From the NCBI RefSeq assembly GCF_000003605.2, contig NW_003110337.1, positions 1 to 45,141 on the forward strand: a stretch of 45,141 nucleotides of DNA, given 5' to 3'. Positions 9,996-21,820 of the stretch are shown piece by piece. The notes under the pieces are model-generated. The model worked only from the letters and a program-made list of their open reading frames with translations, made no database searches and was not told the DNA's origin. This DNA is from Saccoglossus kowalevskii. Taxonomy: Eukaryota; Hemichordata; Enteropneusta; Harrimaniidae. The position numbers and the translations under genes were made by a program. Position 1 is the stretch's first letter; each line of letters starts with the position of its first letter.

Positions 9996-10666
9996 TGTGT
10001 TGACCAGTCTCTATTACAGTCCCTGTGTTGATCAGTCCCTATTACAGTCTCTGTGTTGACGAGTCTCCACTACAGTTTCTGTGTTGGTCAGTATCTACTA
10101 CAGTTTCTATGTTGACCAGTCTCTACTACGGTTTCTGGTTGACGAGTCTCTACTACAGTTACTGTGTTGACCAGTATGTACTACAGTTTCTGTGTTGACC
10201 AGTCTCTACTGCAGTTTCAGTGTTGATGAGTATCTACTACAGTTTCTGTGTTGACCAGTCTCTACTACGGTTTCTATGTTGACCAGTCTCTACTACAGTT
10301 TCTGTGTTGATCAGTCTCTACTACAGTTTCTGTGTTGACCAGTATGTACTACAGTTTCTGCGTTGACCTGTCTCTACTACAGTTCTTGTGTTGACCAGTC
10401 TCTACTACAGTCCCTGTGTCGACCAGTCTTTACCACAGTTTCTATGTTGACCACTATCTACTACAGTTTCTGTGTTGACCAGTCTCTACTACAGTTTCTG
10501 TGTTGAGCAGTATGTACTACAGTTTCTGTGTTGAGCAGTCTCTACTGCAGTTTCAGTGTTGACGAGTATCTACTACAGTTTCTGTGTTGACCAGTCTCTA
10601 CTACAGTTTCTGTGTTGACCAGTCTCTACTACGCTTTCTGTGTTGACCAGTCTCTACTACAGTTTC
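9996..10666. repeat. C-type block
   Basis: Monomers with CCCTATTACAG, TTGGTCAG, TGATGAG, GTATGTAC, CTACTGCAG, TGTCGACCAG, CACTATCTAC, TTGAGCAG and TACGCTTTC, ending at the next spine start. A 1-bp deletion (TTCTGGTTGACG near 10137) is shared in kind with other D/C borders, which elsewhere read TCTGGGTTGACG. No gene. Confidence 0.72.
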
Positions 10667-11338
10667 TGCGTTGACCAGTGTCTACAACAGTTCTTGAGTA
10701 GACCATTCTCTACTACAGATTCTCTATTGACCAGTCTCTACTACGGATTCTGTGTTGACCAGTCTCTACTACGGTTTCTTTGTTGACCGTCTCTATTACA
10801 GTCCCTGTGTTGATCAGTCCCTATTACAGTCTCTGTGTTGACGAGTCTCCACTACAGTTTCTGTGTTGGCCAGTATCTACTACAGTTTCAATGTTGACCA
10901 GTCTCTACTACAGTTTCTGTGTTGACCAGTCTTTACTACAGTTTCAGTGTTGACCAGTTTTTACTACATTTTCTTTGTTGACCAGTCTCTACTACAGTCC
11001 CTGTGTTGAACAGTCTCTTTTACATTCCCTGTGTTGACCAGTCTCTACTACAGTTTCTGTGTTCACCAGTCTATACTACAATTTCTGTGTTTACCAGTCT
11101 CTACTACAGTCCCTGTGTCGAACAGTCTTTACCACAGTTTCTGTATTGACCAGTATCTACTGCAGTTTATGTGTTTACCAGTCTCTACTACAGTCCCTGT
11201 GTCGACCAGTCTTTACCATAGTTTCTGTGTTGACCAGTCTCTACTACAGTTTCTCTGTTGACCAGTCTCTACTACGGTTTTCTGTGTTGACCAGTCTCTA
11301 CTACAGTTTCTATGTTGACCCGTCTCTGCTACAGTCCC
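10667..11338. repeat. A spine plus shortened cassette D copy 4
   Basis: The spine 10667-11001 has one deletion (TTGACCGTCTC near 10785). D (11002-11338) keeps the left half with its TGTTTACC and TGTCGAAC monomers. It then skips directly to the CGGTTTTC and CCCGTCTCTGCTAC units, so it has 12 monomers plus 1 bp instead of 20. Open frames 11031-11261 and 11059-11346 overlap in two frames. Confidence 0.8.
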
Positions 11339-12120
11339 TGTGTTGACCAGTCTCTATTACAGTCCCTGTGTTGATCAGTCTCTACTACGGTTTTCTGGGT
11401 TGACGAGTCTCTACTACAGTTTCTGTGTTGACCAGTATGTACTACAGTTTTCTGTGTTGACCAGTCTCTACTGCAGTTTCAGTGTTGACGAGTATCTACT
11501 ACAGTTTCTGTGTTGACCAGTCTCTACTACGGTTTCTATGTTGACCAGTCTCTACTACAGTTTCTGTGTTGACCAGTATGTACTACAGTTTCTGCGTTGA
11601 CCTGTCTCTACTACAGTTCCTGTGTTGACCAGTCTCTACTACAGTCCCTGTGTCGACCAGTCTTTACCACAGTTTCTATGTTGACCACTATCTACTACAG
11701 TTTCTGTGTTGACCAGTCTCTACTACAGTTTCTGTGTTGACCAGTATGTACAACAGTTTCTGTGTTGAGCAGTCTCTACTGCAGTTTCAGTGTTGACGAG
11801 TATCTACTACAGTGTCTGTGTTGACCAGTCTCTACTACGGTTTCTGTGTTGACCAGTCTCTACTACACTTTCTGTGTTGATCAGTCTCTACTACAGTTTC
11901 TGTGTTGACCAGTATATACTACAGTTTCTACGTTGACCTGTCTCTACTACAGGTCTTGTGTTGACCAGTCTCTACTACAGTCCCTGTGTTGACCAGTCTC
12001 TACCACAGTTTCTGTGTTGACCAGTCTCTACTACAGTTTCAGTGTTGACGAGTATCTACTACAGTTTCTGTGTTGACCAGTCTCTACTACGGTTTCTGTG
12101 TTGACCAGTCTCTACTACAG
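11339..12120. repeat. C-type block
   Basis: Closely follows 5124-5970: CGGTTTTCTGGG, GTATGTAC, CTACTGCAG, TGTCGACC, CACTATCTAC, TTGAGCAG, CTACACTTTC, GTATATAC, CTACGTTGACC, CAGGTCT and CTACCACAG. Single-base T insertions occur near 11392 and 11449. No gene. Confidence 0.75.
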
Positions 12121-12830
12121 TTTCTGTGTTGACCAGTCTTTACTACAGTTTCAGTGTTGACCAGTTTTTACTACATTTTCTTTGTTGACCAGTCTCTACT
12201 ACAGTCCCTGTGTTGAACAGACTCTTTTACATTCCCTGTGTTGACCAGTCTCTACTACAGTTTCTGTGTTGAACAGTCTCTACTACAGTTTCTGTATTGA
12301 CCAGTCGCTACTACAGTTTCTGTGTTGACCAGTCTCTACTACAGTTTCTGTGTTGACCAGTCTCTACTACAGTTTCTGCGTTGACCAGTTTCTACTACAG
12401 TTCTTGTGTAGACCAGTCTCTACTACAGATTCTCTATTGACCAGTCTCTACTACGGTTTCTGTGTTGACCAGTCTCTACTACGGTTTCTATGTTGACCAG
12501 TCTCTACTACAGTCCCTGTGTTGATCAGTCCCTTTTACAGTCTCTGTGTTGACGAGTCTCCACTACAGTTTCTGTGTTGGCCAGTATCTACTACAGTTTC
12601 TGTGTTTACCAGTCTCTACTACAGTTCCTGTGTCGAACAGTCTTAACCACAGTTTCTGTATTGACCAGTATCTACTACACTTTCTGTGTTTACCAGTCTC
12701 TACTACAGTCCCTGCGTCGACCAGTCTTTACCACAGTTTCTATGTTGACCAGTATCTACTACAGTTTCTGTGTTGACCAGTCTTTACTACAGTTTCTGTG
12801 TTGACCAGTATGTACTACAGTTTCTGTGCT
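12121..12830. repeat. Cassette G copy
   Basis: Order: AGTGTTG with TTTTTAC and CATTTTC, TGAACAGACTC with TTTTACATTCCC, consensus, TGAACAG, TGTATTGACCAGTCGCTAC, consensus units, TGCGTTGACCAGTTTC, TGTGTAGACC, TCTATTG, TACGG units, CCCTTTTACAG, TGACGAGTCTC, TGTTGGCC, TGTTTACC, TGTCGAAC with CTTAACCAC, TGTATTG with CACTTTC, TGTTTACC, TGCGTCGACC, TATGTTG. Frames 12546-12776 and 12574-12804 overlap. Relatives are at 18650-19200, 23040-23600 and 36030-36590. Confidence 0.82.
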
Positions 12831-13244
12831 GACCCGTCTCTACTGCAGTTTCAGTGTTGACGAGTATCTACTACAGTTTCTGTGTTGACCAGTCTCTACT
12901 ACGGTTTCTGTGTTGACCAGTCTCTACTACAGTTTCTGTGTTGATCAGTCTCTACTACAGTTTCTGTGTTGACCAGTATGTACTACAATTTCGGTGTTGA
13001 CCTGTCTCTACTACAGTTCTTGTGTTGACCAGTCTCTACTACAGTCCCTGTGTTGACCAGTCTCTACCACAGTTTCTGTGTTGACCAGTCTCTACTACAG
13101 TTTCAGTGTTGACGAGTATCTACTACAGTTTCTGTGTTGACCAGTCTCTACTACGGTTTCTGTGTTGACCAGTCTCTACTACAGATTCTGTGTTGATCAG
13201 TCTCTACTACAGTTTCTGCGTTGACCAGTCTCTACTACAGTTCT
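12831..13244. repeat. C-type block
   Basis: Fifteen C monomers (CTACTGCAG, AGTGTTGACGAG, TACGG, TTGATCAG, GTATGTAC, CTACCACAG, CTACAGATTC), then a TGCGTTGACC unit leading into E. No gene. Confidence 0.72.
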
Positions 13245-13740
13245 TGTGTAGTCCAGTCTCTACTACAGTTTTTTTCTATTGTCCAGTCTCTAATACGGAT
13301 TCTGTGTTGACCAGTCTCTACTACTTTTTATATGTTGACCAGTCTCTACTACAGTCCCTGTGTTGACCAGTCCCTATTACAGTCTCTGTGTTGACGGGTC
13401 TCCACTACAGTTTATATGTTGGCCAGTATCTACTAGAGTTTCTTTGTAAACCAGTCTCTGCTACAGTTTCTGTGTTGACCAGTTTTTACTACAGTTTTAG
13501 TGTTACCAGTCTTTACTACATTTTCTTTGTGACCAGTCTCTACTACAGTCCCTGTGTTGAACAGTCTCAATTACAGTTCCTGTGTTGACCAGTCACTACT
13601 ACAGTTTCTGTGTTCACCAGCCTATACTACAGTTTTTGTGTTGACGAGTCTCTACTACAGTTTCTGCGTTGACCAGTCTCTACTACAGTTTCTGTGTTAA
13701 ACAGTCTCTACTACAGTTTCTGTGTTGACCAGTCTCTACT
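13245..13740. repeat. Cassette E copy with T7 tract
   Basis: TGTGTAGTCC, T7, CTATTGTCC, CTAATACGGATTC, CTACTACTTTTTA, TGACGGGTCTC, TATATGTTGGCC, CTACTAGAG, TTTGTAAACC, the two 27-bp monomers, CAATTACAG, and TCACTACTAC followed by CACCAGCCTATAC. The substitutions TTTATATG, CTACTAGAG and CAGTCACTAC are shared with the copy at 21037-21540, so those two are sister copies. Confidence 0.84.
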
Positions 13741-14897
13741 ACAGTTCTTGTGTAGACCATTCTCTACTACAGATTCTCTATTGACCAGTCTCTACTACGG
13801 ATTCTGTGTTGACCAGTCTCTACTACGGTTTCTTTGTTGACCAGTCTCTACTACAGTCCCTGTGTTGATCAGTCCCTATTACAGTCTCTGTGTTGACGAG
13901 TCTCCACTACAGTTTCTGTGTTGGCCAGTATCTACTACAGTTTCTATGTAGACCAGTCTCTACTACAGTTTCTGTGTTGACCAGTCTTTACTACAGTTTC
14001 AGTGTTGACCAGTTTTTACTACATTTTCTTTGTTGACCAGTCTCTACTACAGTCCCTGTGTTGAACAGACTCTTTTACATTCCCTGTGTTGACCAGTCTC
14101 TACTACAGTTTCTGTGTTGAACAGTCTCTACTACAGTCCCTGCGTCGACCAGTCTTTACCACAGTTTCTATGTTGACCAGTATCTACTACAGTTTCTGTG
14201 TTGACCAGTCTTTACTACAGTTTCTGTGTTGACCAGTATGTACTACAGTTTCTGTGCTGACCAGTCTCTACTGCAGTTTCAGTGTTGACGAGTATCTACT
14301 ACAGTTTCTGTGTTGACCAGTCTCTACTACAGTCCCTGTGTTGAACAGACTCTTTTACATTCCCTGTGTTGACCAGTCTCTACTACACTTTCTGTGTTTA
14401 CCAGTCTCTACTACAGTCCCTGCGTCGACCAGTCTTTTACCACAGTTTCTATGTTGACCACTATCTACTACAGTTTCTGTGTTGACCAGTCTTTACTACA
14501 GTTTCTGTGTTGACCAGTATGTACTACAGTTTCTGTGCTGACCAGTCTCTACTACGGTTTCTGTGTTGACCAGTCTCTACTACAGTTTCTGTGTTGATCA
14601 GTCTCTACTACAGTTTCTGTGTTGACCAGTATGTACTACAGTTTCGGCGTTGACCTGTCTCTACTACAGTTCTTGTGTTGACCAGTCTCTACTACAGTCC
14701 CTGTGTTGACCAGTCTCTACCACAGTTTCTGTGTTGACCAGTCTCTACTACAGTTTCAGTGTTGACGAGTATCTACTACAGTTTCTGTGTTGACCAGTCT
14801 CTACTACGGTTTCTGTGTTGACCAGTCTCTACTATAGTTTCTGTGTTGATCAGTCTCTACTACAGTTTCTGCGTTGACCAGTCTCTACTACAGTTCT
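13741..14897. repeat. A spine with mixed G and C fragments
   Basis: A spine variant beginning TGTGTAGACCATTC runs to about 14050. After that come short, shuffled pieces: TGAACAGACTC with CATTCCC twice (about 14060 and 14345), TGCGTCGACC twice (about 14127 and 14420, the second with an inserted T), CACTATCTAC, and CTACTGCAG. This looks like recent local rearrangement. No gene. Confidence 0.7.
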
Positions 14898-15150
14898 TGT
14901 GTAGTCCAGTCTCTACTACAGTTTTTTCTATTGTCCAGTCTCTAATACGGATTCTGTGTTGACCAGTCGCTACTACTTTTTCTATGTTGACCAGTCTCTA
15001 CTACAGTCCCTGTGTTGACCAGTCCCTATTACAGTCTCTGTGTTGACGAGTCTCTACTACAGTTTCTGTGTTGACCAGTCTCTACTACAGTTTCTGTGTT
15101 GACCAGTCTCTACTACAGTTTCTGCGTTGACCAGTCTCTACTACAGTTCT
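14898..15150. repeat. Short cassette E fragment with T6 tract
   Basis: TGTGTAGTCC, T6, CTATTGTCC, CTAATACGG, CAGTCGCTACTACTTTTTC, then CCCTATTACAG and TGACGAG. It then leaves E for near-consensus units before the spine. The T6 plus CAGTCGCTAC pair is shared with the copy at 22437, which marks common descent. Confidence 0.8.
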
Positions 15151-16830
15151 TGAGTAGACCATTCTCTACTACAGATTCTCTATTGACCAGTCTCTACTAC
15201 GGATTCTGTGTTGACCAGTCTCTACTACGGTTTCTTTGTTGACCAGTCTCTACTACAGTCCCTGTGTTGATCAGTCCCTATTACAGTCTCTGTGTTGACG
15301 AGTCTCCACTACAGTTTCTGTGTTGGCCAGTATCTACTACAGTTTCTATGTTGACCAGTCTCTACTACAGTTTCTGTGTTGACCAGTCTTTACTACAGTT
15401 TCAGTGTTGACCAGTTTTTACTACATTTTCTTTGTTGACCAGTCTCTACTACAGTCCCTGTGTTGAACAGACTCTTTTACATTCCCTGTGTTGACCAGTC
15501 TCTACTACAGTTTCTGTGTTGAACAGTCTCTACTACAGTTTCTGTATTGACCAGTCGCTACTACAGTTTCTGTGTTGACCAGTCTCTACTACGGTTTCTG
15601 TGTTGACCAGTCTCTACTACGGTTTCTATGTTGACCAGTCTCTACTACAGTCCCTGTGTTGATCAGTCCCTTTTACAGTGTCTCTGTGTTGACGAGTCTC
15701 CACTACAGTTTCTATGTTGACCAGTCTCTACTACAGTTTCTGTGTTAACCAGTCTTTACTACAGTTTCAGTGTTGACCAGTTTTACTACATTTTCTTTGT
15801 TGACCAGTCTCTACTACAGTCCCTGTGTTGAACAGTCTCTTTTACATTCCCTGTGTTGAACAGTCTCTTTTACATTCCCTGTGTTGAACAGTCTCTACTA
15901 CAGTTTCTGTATTGACCAGTCGCTACTACAGTTTCTGTGTTGACCAGTCTCTACTACAGTTTCTGCGTTGACCAGTCTCTACTACAGTTCTTGAGTAGAC
16001 CATTCTCTACTACAGATTCTCTATTGACCAGTCTCTACTACGGATTCTGTGTTGACCAGTCTCTACTACGGTTTCTTTGTTGACCAGTCTCTACTACAGT
16101 CACTGTGTTGATCAGTCCCTATTACAGTCTCTGTGTTGACGAGTCTCCACTACAGTTTCTGTGTTGGCCAGTATCTACTACAGTTTCTATGTTGACCAGT
16201 CTCTACTACAGTTTCTGTGTTGACCAGTCTTTACTACAGTTTCAGTGTTGACCAGTTTTTACTACATTTTCTTTGTTGACCAGTCTCTACTACAGTCCCT
16301 GTGTTGAACAGACTCTTTTACATTCCCTGTGTTGACCAGTCTCTACTACAGTTTCTGTGTTGAACAGTCTCTACTACAGTTTCTGTATTGACCAGTCGCT
16401 ACTACAGTTTCTGTGTTGACCAGTCTCTACTACAGTTTCTGTGTTGACCAGTCTCTACTACAGTTTCTGCGTTGACCAGTTTCTACTACAGTTCTTGTGT
16501 AGACCAGTCTCTACTACACATTCTCTATTGACCAGTCTCTACTACGGTTTCTGTGTTGACCAGTCTCTACTACGGTTTCTATGTTGACCTGTCTCGACTA
16601 CTGTTCTTGTGTTGATCAGTCTCTACTACAGTCCCTGTGTCGACCAGTCTTTACCACAGTTTCTATCTTGACCAGTATCTACTACAGTTTCTGTGTTGAC
16701 CAGTCTTTACTACAGTTTCTGTGTTGACCAGTATGTACTACAGTTTCTGTGTTGACCAGTCTCTACTGCAGTTTCAGTGTTGACAAGTCTCTACTACAGT
16801 TTCTGTGTTGACCAGTCTCTACTACGGTTT
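15151..16830. repeat. ~840-bp repeat: two A spine plus G-left-half units
   Basis: TGAGTAGACC monomers occur at 15151 and 15992, 841 bp apart (30 monomers plus 1). The first ~440 bp of each unit match closely through TGAACAGACTC and TGTATTGACCAGTCGCTAC, then diverge. The first unit continues into CCCTTTTACAGTG (2-bp insertion near 15680) and a doubled TTTTACATTCCC pair. The second continues into TGCGTTGACCAGTTTC and TGTGTAGACC with CACATTC. Confidence 0.75.
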
Positions 16831-17167
16831 CTGTGTTGACCAGTCTCTACTACAGTTTCTGTGTTGATCAGTCTCTACTACAGTTTCTGTGTTGACCAGT
16901 ATGTACTACAGTTTCTGCGTTGACCTGTCTCTACTACAGGTCTTGTGTTGACCAGTCTCTACTACAGTCCCTGTGTTGACCAGTCTCTACCACAGTTTCT
17001 GTGTTGACCAATCTCTACTACAGTTTCAGTGTTGACGAGTATCTACTACCGTTTCTGTGTTGACCAGTCTCTACTACGGTTTCTGTGTTGACCAGTCTCT
17101 ACTACAGTTTCTGTGTTGATCAGTCTCTACTACAGTTTCTGCGTTGACCAGTCTCTACTACAGTTCT
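16831..17167. repeat. C-type block
   Basis: Twelve C monomers including TTGATCAG, GTATGTAC, TGACCTGTC with CAGGTCT, CTACCACAG and AGTGTTGACGAG with CTACTACCG. No gene. Confidence 0.72.
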
Positions 17168-18040
17168 TGTGTAGTCCAGTCTCTACTACAGTTTTTTTCT
17201 ATTGTCCAGTCTCTAATACGGATTCTGCGTTGACCAGTCTCTACTACTTTTTCTATGTTGACCAGTCTCTACTACAGTCCCTGTGTTGACCAGTCCCTAT
17301 TACAGTCTCTGTGTTGACGGGTCTCCACTACAGTTTATGTGTTGGCCAGTATCTACTACAGTTTCTTTGTAAACCAGTCTCTTCTACAGTTTCTGTGTTG
17401 ACCAGTCTTTACTACAGTTTTAGTGTTACCAGTCTTTACTACATTTTCTTTGTGAGCAGTCACTACTACAGTCCCTGTGTTGAACAGTCTCAATTACAGT
17501 TCCTGTGTTGACCAGTCTCTACTACAGTTTCTGTGTTCACCAGCCTATACTACAGTTTTTGTGTTGACGAGTCTCTACTACAGTTTCTGCGTTGACCAGT
17601 CTCTACTACAGTTTCTGTGTTAAACAGTCTCTACTACAGTTTCTGTGTTGACCAGTCTCTCCTACAGTTTCTGTGTTGACCACTCTCTACTACAGTTTCT
17701 GCGTTGACCTGTGTCAACTCTACAACAGTTCTTGATTAGACCATTCTCTACTACAGATTCTCTATTGACCAGTCTCTACTACGGATTCTGTGTTGACCAG
17801 TCTCTACTACGGTTTCTTTGTTGACCAGTCTCTACTACAGTCCCTGTGTTGATCAGTCCCTATTACAGTCTCTGTGTTGACCAGTCTCCACTACAGTTTC
17901 TGTGTTGGCCAATATCCACTACAGTTTCTATGTTGACCAGTCTCTACTACAGTTTCTGTGTTGACCAGTCTTTACTACAGTTTCAGTGTTGACCAGTTTT
18001 TACTACATTTTCTTTGTTGACCAGTCTCTACTACAGTCCC
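17168..18040. repeat. Cassette E copy (T7) followed by an A spine
   Basis: E runs from TGTGTAGTCC through the 27-bp monomers to TGTTAAACAG; frame 17311-17511. Private changes are TTCTACAG in the TTTGTAAACC unit and TTTGTGAGCAGTCAC. The spine that follows begins with an aberrant monomer near 17700 (TGACCTGTGTCAACTC), which carries about 4 extra bases, and has TTGATTAGACC in place of TTGAGTAGACC. Confidence 0.78.
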
Positions 18041-18376
18041 TGTGTTGAACAGTGTCTTTTACATTCCCTGTGTTGACCATTCTCTACTACAGTTTCTGTG
18101 TTCACCAGTCTATACTACAGTTTCTGTGTTTACCAGTCTCTACTACAGTCCCTGTGTCGAACAGACTTTACCACAGTTTCTGTATTGACCAGTATCTACT
18201 ACAGTTTGTGTGTTTACCAGTCTCTACTACAGTCCCTGTGTCGACCAGTCTTTACCATAGTTTCTGTGTTGACCAGTATCTACTACAGTTTCTGTGTTGA
18301 CCAGTCTTTACTACAGTTTCTGTGTTGACCAATCTATACTACAGTTTCTGCGTTGACCCGTGTCTACTACAGATCT
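18041..18376. repeat. Cassette D, left part, copy 5 (336 bp)
   Basis: Twelve monomers from GTGTCTTTTACATTCCC to the AGATCT monomer. Unlike the full D it carries extra CTTTACTAC and CAATCTATAC units before CCCGTGTCTAC. Frames 18052-18300 and 18098-18328 overlap. Confidence 0.8.
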
Positions 18377-20028
18377 TGTGTTGACCAGTCTCTACTACAG
18401 TCCCTGTGTTGACCAGTCTCTACTACATTTTCTGTGTTGACGAGTCTCTACTACAGTTTCTGTGTTGACGAGTCTCTACTACAGTTTCTGTATTGACCAG
18501 TCTCTACTACAGTCCCTGTGTTGAACAGTCCCTACTACAGTTTCTGTGTTGACCAGTCTCTACTACAGTTTTTGTGTTCAACAGTCTATACAACAGTTTC
18601 TGTGTTGACGAGTCTCTACTACAATTTCTGTGTTGACCAGTCTCTACTACAGTTTCTGTGTTGAACAGTCTCTACTACAGTTTCTGTATTGACCAGTCGC
18701 TACTACAGTTTCTGTGTTGACCAGTCTCTACTACAGTTTCTGTGTTGACCAGTCTCTACTACAGTTTCTGCGTTGACCAGTCTCTACTACAGTTCTTGTG
18801 TAGACCAGTCTCTACTACAGATTCTCTATTGACCAGTCTCTACTACGGTTTCTGTGTTGACCAGTCTCTACTACGGTTTCTATGTTGACCAGTCTCTACT
18901 ACAGTCCCTGTGTTGATCAGTCCCTTTTACAGTCTCTGTGTTGACGAGTCTCCACTACAGTTTCTGTGTTGGCCAGTATCTACTACAGTTTCTGTGTTTA
19001 CCAGTCTCTACTACAGTTCCTGTGTCGAACAGTCTTTACCACAGTTTCTGTATTGACCAGTATCTACTACACTTTCTGTGTTTACCAGTCTCTACTACAG
19101 TCCCTGCGTCGACCAGTCTTTACCACAGTTTCTATGTTGACCAGTATCTACTACAGTTTCTGTGTTGACCAGTCTTTACTACAGTTTCTGTGTTGACCAG
19201 TATGTACTACAGTTTCTGTGTTGACCAGTCTCTACTGCAGTTTCAGTGTTGACGAGTATCTACTACAGTTTCTGTGTCGACCAGTCTCTACTACGGTTTC
19301 TGTGTTGACCAGTCTCTACTACAGTTTCTGTGTTGATCAGTCTCTACTACAGTTTCTGTGTTGACCAGTATGTACTACAGTTTCTGCGTTGACCTGTCTC
19401 TACTACAGTTCTTGTGTTGACCAGTCTCTACTACAGTCCCTGTGTTGAACAGTCTCAATTACAGTTCCTGTGTTGACCAGTCTCTACTACAGTTTCTGTG
19501 TTCACCAGCCTATACTACAGTTTTTGTGTTGACGAGTCTCTACTACAGTTTCTGTGTTAAACAGTCTCTACTACAGTTTCTGTGTTGACCAGCCTCTACT
19601 ACAGTTTCTGTGTTGACCAGTCTCTACTGCAGTTTCAGTGTTGACGAGTATCTACTACAGTTTCTGTGTTGACCAGTCTCTACTACGGTTTCTGTGTTGA
19701 CCAGTCTCTACTACAGTTTCTGTGTTGATCAGTCTCTACTACAGTTTCTGTGTTGACCAGTATGTACTACAGTTTCTGCGTTGACCTGTCTCTACTACAG
19801 TTCTTGTGTTGACCAGTCTCTACTACAGTCCCTGTGTTGACCAGTCTCTACCACAGTTTCTGTGTTGACCAGTCTCTACTACAGTTTCAGTGTTGACGAG
19901 TATCTACTACAGTTTCTGTGTTGACCAGTCTCTACTACGGTTTCTGTGTTGACCAGTCTCTACTACAGTTTCTGTGTTGATCAGTCTCTACTACAGTTTC
20001 TGCGTTGACCAGTCTCTACTACAGTTCT
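18377..20028. repeat. G cassette and C/B mosaic
   Basis: 18377-18650 has TGACGAG, GTTCAACAGTCTATACAAC and near-consensus units. 18650-19200 is a G copy (frames 18938-19168, 18966-19196) almost matching 36040-36590. 19200-20028 alternates CTACTGCAG, AGTGTTGACGAG, TGTCGACC and GTATGTAC units with an inserted B piece (CAATTACAG, CACCAGCCTATAC, TGTTAAACAG at 19441-19590). The stretch 19260-20440 has a counterpart offset by about 18,850 bp (38110-39290). Confidence 0.78.
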
Positions 20029-20448
20029 TGTGTAGTCCAGTCTCTACTACAGTTTTTTTCTATTGTCCAGTCTCTAATTCGGATTCTGTGTTGACCAGTC
20101 TCTACTACTTTTTCTATGTTGACCAGTCTCTACTACAGTCCCTGTGTTGACCAGTCCCTATTACAGTCTCTGTGTTGACGAGTCTCCACTACAGTTTATG
20201 TGTTGGCCAGTATCTACTACAGTTTCTTTGTAAACCAGTCTCTGCTACAGTTTCTGTGTTGACCAGTGTTTACTACAGTTTTAGTGTTACCAGTCTTTAC
20301 TACATTTTCTTTGTGACCAGTCTCTACTACAGTCCCTGTGTTGAACAGTCTCAATTACAGTTCCTGTGTTGACCAGTCTCTACTACAGTTTCTGTGTTCA
20401 CCAGCCTATACTACAGTTTTTGTGTTGATCAGTCTATTTTACAGTCCC
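20029..20448. repeat. Cassette E copy with T7 tract
   Basis: TGTGTAGTCC, T7, CTAATTCGGATTC, CTACTACTTTTTC, TGACGAGTCTC, TTTGTAAACC, CAGTGTTTAC, both 27-bp monomers, CAATTACAG and CACCAGCCTATAC. It then leads into a TTGATCAGTCTATTTTAC unit and the 140-bp repeat. Frame 20172-20372. Confidence 0.82.
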
Positions 20449-20728
20449 TGTTGTGACCAGTCTCTACAACAGTTTCTATGTTGACCAGTCTTTACTACAG
20501 TTTCTGTGTTGACCAGTATCTACTACAGTTTCTGCGTTGACCCGTGTCTACTACAGATCTTGTGTTGACCAGTCTCTACTACAGTCCCTGTGTTGACCAG
20601 TCTCTACAACAGTTTCTATGTTGACCAGTCTTTACTACAGTTTCTGTGTTGACCAGTATCTACTACAGTTTCTGCGTTGACCCGTGTCTACTACAGATCT
20701 TGTGTTGACTAGTCTCTACTACAGTCCC
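20449..20728. repeat. Cassette F: 140-bp 5-mer, two tandem copies
   Basis: Five monomers (CTACAACAG; TATGTTG with CTTTACTAC; GTATCTAC; TGCGTTGACCCGTG with AGATCT; a unit ending AGTCCC) occur at 20449-20588 and again at 20589-20728. The same doubled 5-mer with the same left flank recurs at 21821 and 36779. Confidence 0.84.
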
Positions 20729-21036
20729 TGTGTTGACCTGTCTCTACTACAGTTTCTGTGTTGACGAGTCTCTACTACAGTTTCTGTGTTGACCAGTCTC
20801 TACTACAGTTTTTGTGTTGACCAGTCTCTACTACAGTTCTTGTGTAGACCAGTCTCTACTACAGTTTCTCTGTTGACCAGTCTCTACTACAGTTTCTGTG
20901 TTGAACAGTCTCTACTACAGTTTCTGTGTTGACCAGTCTCTACTACGGTTTCTGTGTTGACCAGTCTCTACTACAGTTTCTGTGTTGATCAGTCACTACT
21001 ACAGTTTCTGCGTTGACCAGTCTCTACTACAGTTCT
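20729..21036. repeat. D-right-half and C linker
   Basis: Monomers TGACCTGTC, TGACGAG, GTTTTTG, TGTGTAGACC, TCTGTTG, TTGAACAG, TACGG and TTGATCAGTCAC lead to the next E. They match 22101-22436, except that the later copy has one additional TGACGAG monomer. No gene. Confidence 0.75.
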
Positions 21037-21820
21037 TGTGTAGTCCAGTCTCTACTACAGTTTTTTTCTATTGTCCAGTCTCTAATACGGATTCTGTGTT
21101 GACCAGTCTCTACTACTTTTTATATATTGACCAGTCTCTACTACAGTCCCTGTGTTGACCAGTCCCTATTACAGTCTCTGTGTTGACGGGTCTCCACTAC
21201 AGTTTATATGTTTGCCAGTATCTACTAGAGTTTCTTTGTAAACCAGTCTCTGCTACAGTTTCTGTGTTGACCAGTTTTTACTACAGTTTTAGTGTTACCA
21301 GTCTTTACTACATTATCTTTGTGACCAGTCTCTACTACAGTCCCTGTGTTGAACAGTCTCAATTACAGTTCCTGTGTTGACCAGTCACTACTACAGTTTC
21401 TGTGTTCACCAGCCTATACTACAGTTTTTGTGTTGACGAGTCTCTACTACAGTTTCTGCGTTGACCAGTCTCTACTACAGTTTCTGTGTTAAACAGTCTC
21501 TACTACAGTTTCTGTGTTGACCAGTCTCTACTACAGTTTCTGTGTTGACCAGTCTCTACTACAGTTTCTGCGTTGACCAGTCTCTACAACAGTTCTTGAG
21601 TAGACCATTTTCTACTACAGATTCTCTATTGCCCAGTCTCTACTACGGATTCTGTGTTGACCAGTCTCTACTACGGTTTCTTTGTTGACCAGTCTCTACT
21701 ACAGTCCCTGTGTTGATCAGTCCCTATTACAGTCTCTGTGTTGACGAGTCTCCACTACAGTTTCTGTGTTCACCAGCCTATACTACAGTTTTTGTGTTGA
21801 TCAGTCTATATTACAGTCCC
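21037..21820. repeat. Cassette E copy (T7) joined to a truncated A spine
   Basis: E carries the TATATATTG, TTTATATG, CTACTAGAG and CAGTCACTAC variants seen at 13245-13740; frame 21180-21380. The spine (from about 21567) runs to TGACGAGTCTCCAC and then jumps to CACCAGCCTATAC and TTGATCAGTCTATATTAC, re-entering the F flank. The F pairs at 20449 and 21821 are exactly 1,372 bp (49 monomers) apart. Confidence 0.8.
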
